Source: Penaeus vannamei (taxonomy: Eukaryota; Arthropoda; Malacostraca; Decapoda; Penaeidae). Taken from it: 10,000 bases of DNA. This document shows, one piece after another, positions 7,564 to 10,000 of the stretch. The notes under the pieces were generated by a model that saw only the letters and a list, made by a program, of their open reading frames with translations, was not told the DNA's origin and ran no database searches. Made by a program: the position numbers and the translations under genes. Numbering within the stretch: position 1 is the stretch's first letter; the number at the start of each line of letters is the position of its first letter. Location: the NCBI RefSeq assembly GCF_042767895.1, contig NC_091588.1, positions 19,717,260 through 19,727,259 of the forward strand, read 5' to 3'.

Positions 7564-7656
7564 TAATAATAATGATAATGATAATAATAATAACAATAAT
7601 AATAACAACATCAACAACAATAGCAAGAACAATAATGATAATAATGATAATCGACA
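7564..7656 (-). repeat. (AAT/GATAAT/AAC)n block in inverted orientation
   Basis: On the + strand the units are AAT, GATAAT and AAC, that is, the same ATT/ATTATC/GTT repertoire as the neighbours but on the opposite strand. The minus-strand frame that crosses it (7550-8002) owes its poly-Ile tail to this block. Confidence 0.88.
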
Positions 7657-7664
7657 ATAATAGC

Positions 7665-8408
7665 GAGGTAATAAATTTTGATCTTAAATTCATAGAAATG
7701 TGTAAATTCAGATTTTGTGACGCGCTGCGCATATGTTGCATTTCTTTTGTCAAAAGGGAGTGTTGTTTACGATCCAGATGGACCAACGGCAGACATGGAC
7801 GCCTGAATGGGTTCTGACTTCTAGCATCTGAACTTATAGTGAAGTCCAGAATCCATTTTTTTATCACAATAAAAGGGAGGATATATTGAAAGAAAGAAAA
7901 ATACATGTCAGCCTGCCAGGGTTTTAAAGCTGAAGTCAGTGTGTAAAAATACTGTAGTGAGATGTTCTGAATATCAATGACATCATCATCTAGGTTATAC
8001 AACTCGGGTGAATGGCAGCTCTAGGACAAGAAAGCTGAATTTGAGAATTTGCATTACCTGGTTTCATCATTATTAATGCAATCAAATGATATGTGAAACT
8101 AAAAAGGTGATTACTCGAAAGTGTTATATTTATAATTTTTGTGAATGAATGTTTTTTTTTTCTGACTGATTGGTATGCTAAAGAAACTGCTGGAAAATTA
8201 TGTAATCATTTTTTAAAAATCTAATTGAGCGTTTAATGTTTTATTAGTTTGTGATTTCATGAAATTAGATCATTTGATATCGACAACTCTTTAAATTGAA
8301 ATAGGATTTATATGATTTAAGCTATGAATAATACTAATTGCAGGTTGAATGATTGTAACTTTGGAACCTTCCCTGAATGATAATTGAACATTTAGCAATC
8401 CAGTGCAA
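7665..8408. other. Unique AT-rich stretch, no gene identified
   Basis: Non-repetitive. The 150-codon minus-strand frame ending in the AAT block has about 105 codons of unique sequence here, but shows no recognisable domain, conserved motif or codon pattern. I treat it as chance. From 8040 to 8400 the sequence is very AT-rich with stops in all frames. Confidence 0.55.
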
Positions 8409-8520
8409 TTATTATTATCATTGTTATCATTATTGTTATCATAAATGCATCTATTATTATTGTCGTTATCGTACAATAATCATTATCATTATCGGGTTAT
8501 CATAATTATCATTACCATCA
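8409..8520 (+). repeat. (ATT/ATC/GTT)n microsatellite
   Basis: ATTATC, ATTGTT and ATCATT units with a few interruptions, again in the ATT-on-plus orientation. Confidence 0.85.
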
Positions 8521-9110
8521 TTAAAAAATCGTCCTCATTATGCTCACCATTATTATTCATATTATCCTCTTCCTTCTTATTATCCTCAAGCATTACTAAT
8601 CTTGCTATTGTCCTCTTCTTCTTCCTCCTCATTATCCTTACTATTACTACTCCTGTCTTATCGACATTTTCCTCCTCCTACCTCATTATTACCATTATTA
8701 TTGTTATTGTCCTCTTCTTCTTCCGCTCCCCATATTATCATCACTATTACTATTCCTCATCTTTCTTCTTCTTCCTCCTCCTCCTCATTATCATCATTAA
8801 TCATCACCTATTACTATTCCTCTTCTTCTCTCATTCTCTTCATATTCTTCCCACTATTCTATCTATCCTCCTCTTCTTCTTCCTCCTCCTCCTTCCTCAT
8901 CATCACTCATTACCATTCCTATCCTCTATCTTCTTCTTCACCTTTTTCCTCGCCACTCCTCTTCCCCACATCGCATCACCATTACTATTTCTAGTCCCTC
9001 CTCTTCCTCCTCATTATCATAACATTACTATCCCTATCCTCATCTTCCTCCTCCCCACTCCATTATCTCCGCCACCTTCCCCTCCCTTCCCCGCTCCTTC
9101 TCCCCGCCCA
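8521..9110 (+). repeat. Long pyrimidine-rich (CCT/CTT/ATT)n tract
   Basis: Blocks of CTTCTTCCTCCTC alternate with ATTATTACTATTCC-type segments. This composite pattern recurs several times (for example around 8605-8660, 8710-8760, 8765-8825, 8870-8920), suggesting an old higher-order duplication of an ATT block plus a CCT block. GC content rises towards 9110 (CCCC-rich). The long + frame through it (Ser/Leu/Ile-rich) is an artefact of stop-poor pyrimidine triplets. Confidence 0.85.
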
Positions 9111-9270
9111 CGTCGCCGCCCTGAGGGAAGCTTTCCTCGCGCCCTACCGCCCGTGGGTCCCGCGACTGAGACGAGGCAACACGCCCGTCTTTTTGGCGTT
9201 ATCAGATTTGTCAGCTGCGTCAGTCCTTTAATAGGTTTATGGCTGACATTGGCCTCGAAGTATTGGCGCG
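9111..9270. other. GC-richer unique island with CpGs between two skewed arrays
   Basis: About 150 bp of non-repetitive sequence with multiple CpG dinucleotides, separating the pyrimidine-rich tract from the purine-rich minisatellite. It is open in one + frame, but the peptide has no recognisable domain and the frame is open mainly because of the neighbouring repeats. Confidence 0.55.
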
Positions 9271-10000
9271 CGGGGTGTGTGGGTTGGGAGTCAAGAGGTT
9301 GTCAATGGGGAATGATTATGTGGGTTGAGAGGGAAGAGGTTGTGGGGGTTGGGAGAGGAAGAGGATTTGTGTGGGTTGAGAGGGAAGAGGGTTGTGTGGG
9401 TTTGAGGAGGGAAGAGGTTGTTGTGGTTGAGAGGGAAGAGGTTGTGTGGCTGCAGAGGGAAGAGGTTGTGTGGGGTTGAGGGGAAGGAAGAGGTTGTGTG
9501 GGATGAGAGGAGAAGAGGTTATTGTGTGGGTTGCAGAGTCAGAGAAGGTTGTGTGGGGGGAATGAACAGTGTGTGGGTTGAGAGGGAAGAGGTTGTAAGC
9601 TGGAGAGGGGAAGAGGTTGTGTGGGTTGAGAGGGAAGAGGTTGTGTGGGTTGGGTGAGTCAAGGAAGGTTGTGTGGGGAATGATGTAGGGGTTGAAGAGG
9701 AAAAAGTTGTCTGTGGGTTGAAAGAGGGAAGAAGGGTTGTGTGGGTTGAAGAGGGAAGAGGTTATTGTGGGTTAGAGAGGGGAAAGGTTTTTTGGGGGAA
9801 ATGTGTGTGGGTTGAGAGGGAAGAGGTTAGTATGGGTTTCTGAGTCAAAAGAAGGATTGTAAAGTGGTCGCTGAGAGGGAAGAAGGTTGTGTGGGGAATG
9901 TTGTGTGGGTTGGGAGTCAATGGGTTTATCTGTGGGTTGAACAGAGGGAAGAGGTTATTGCGGGAATGTATGGGTACGTGGTTATTGAGAAAAGGGAAGA
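9271..10000 (+). repeat. Degenerate ~24-bp purine/GT-rich minisatellite (runs off the right edge)
   Basis: The consensus unit is approximately TTGAGAGGGAAGAGGTTGTG followed by TGGG. About 25-30 variant copies fill the region with indels of 1 to 4 bases. A second unit type, GAGTCAA-GAAGGTTGTGTGGG followed by GAATG, is interspersed, with GAGTC at 9288, 9536, 9656, 9842 and 9914. The frames encoding Val/Glu/Arg/Gly repeats shift repeatedly because of the indels and are not genes. Confidence 0.9.

Noticed and set aside
7550..8002. 150-codon open frame on the minus strand
   Set aside because: The last third is poly-Ile from the inverted AAT block. The first ~105 residues show no motif I recognise and lie in AT-rich unique DNA where chance frames occur.
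8445..9479. 344-codon open frame on the + strand
   Set aside because: It runs from an ATT/ATC microsatellite through CCT/CTT repeats into the 24-bp minisatellite. Composition is Ser/Leu/Ile then Val/Glu/Arg/Gly with no domain, and it is open because these triplets lack stops.

Overview
The window looks like non-coding DNA from a eukaryotic nuclear genome. I find no protein-coding gene, rRNA or functional tRNA I would defend. Open frames are short, AT-rich or built from simple repeats (poly-Ile/Leu/Phe/Ser, RE/RE or GC-rich shadows). There is no operon-like packing or ribosome-binding-site pattern. Roughly 40% of the sequence is microsatellite or minisatellite: (ATT/ATC)n, (TTG)n, (CT)n, poly-T, (CCT/CTT)n and long purine-rich G+A+T arrays. 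Such density of interrupted ATT/ATC and CT repeats is reminiscent of decapod crustaceans, especially penaeid shrimp. That host guess is inference from composition only.

Layout: 1-180 is a G-rich purine array. 181-583 is a short unique GC-richer stretch. 587-1254 is the best-supported element: a non-autonomous DNA transposon (MITE) with ~36-bp terminal inverted repeats beginning AGGCC, flanked on both sides by TAA, as expected for PIF/Harbinger-type elements. Its left end is present as three tandem TAA+TIR copies, and a further inverted TIR copy lies inside it, giving a nested hairpin. 1258-2116 is unique AT-rich DNA. 2117-2376 is an ATT/ATC array, 2591-2955 a poly-T/pyrimidine region, and 2956-3865 unique. 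3866-4078 is a (CT)n array and 4203-4223 a 21-A run. 4224-5697 is mostly unique, with a pair of near-identical 16-bp palindromes and a tRNA-like promoter relic on the minus strand.

From 5699 onwards simple repeats dominate: (TGG)n, ATT/ATC arrays (5739-6060, 6764-7127, 7188-7440), a TTG/TTA array with ~27-nt higher-order spacing (6247-6475), one inverted AAT/GATAAT block (7564-7656), unique AT-rich DNA (7665-8408), an ATT/ATC block grading into a long CCT/CTT pyrimidine tract (8409-9110), a ~150-bp CpG-containing unique island, and finally a degenerate ~24-bp purine-rich minisatellite running off the window end.

No genes act together here. The interest lies in transposon-end amplification, repeat architecture and strand asymmetry. 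I saw no sign of a novel gene system.
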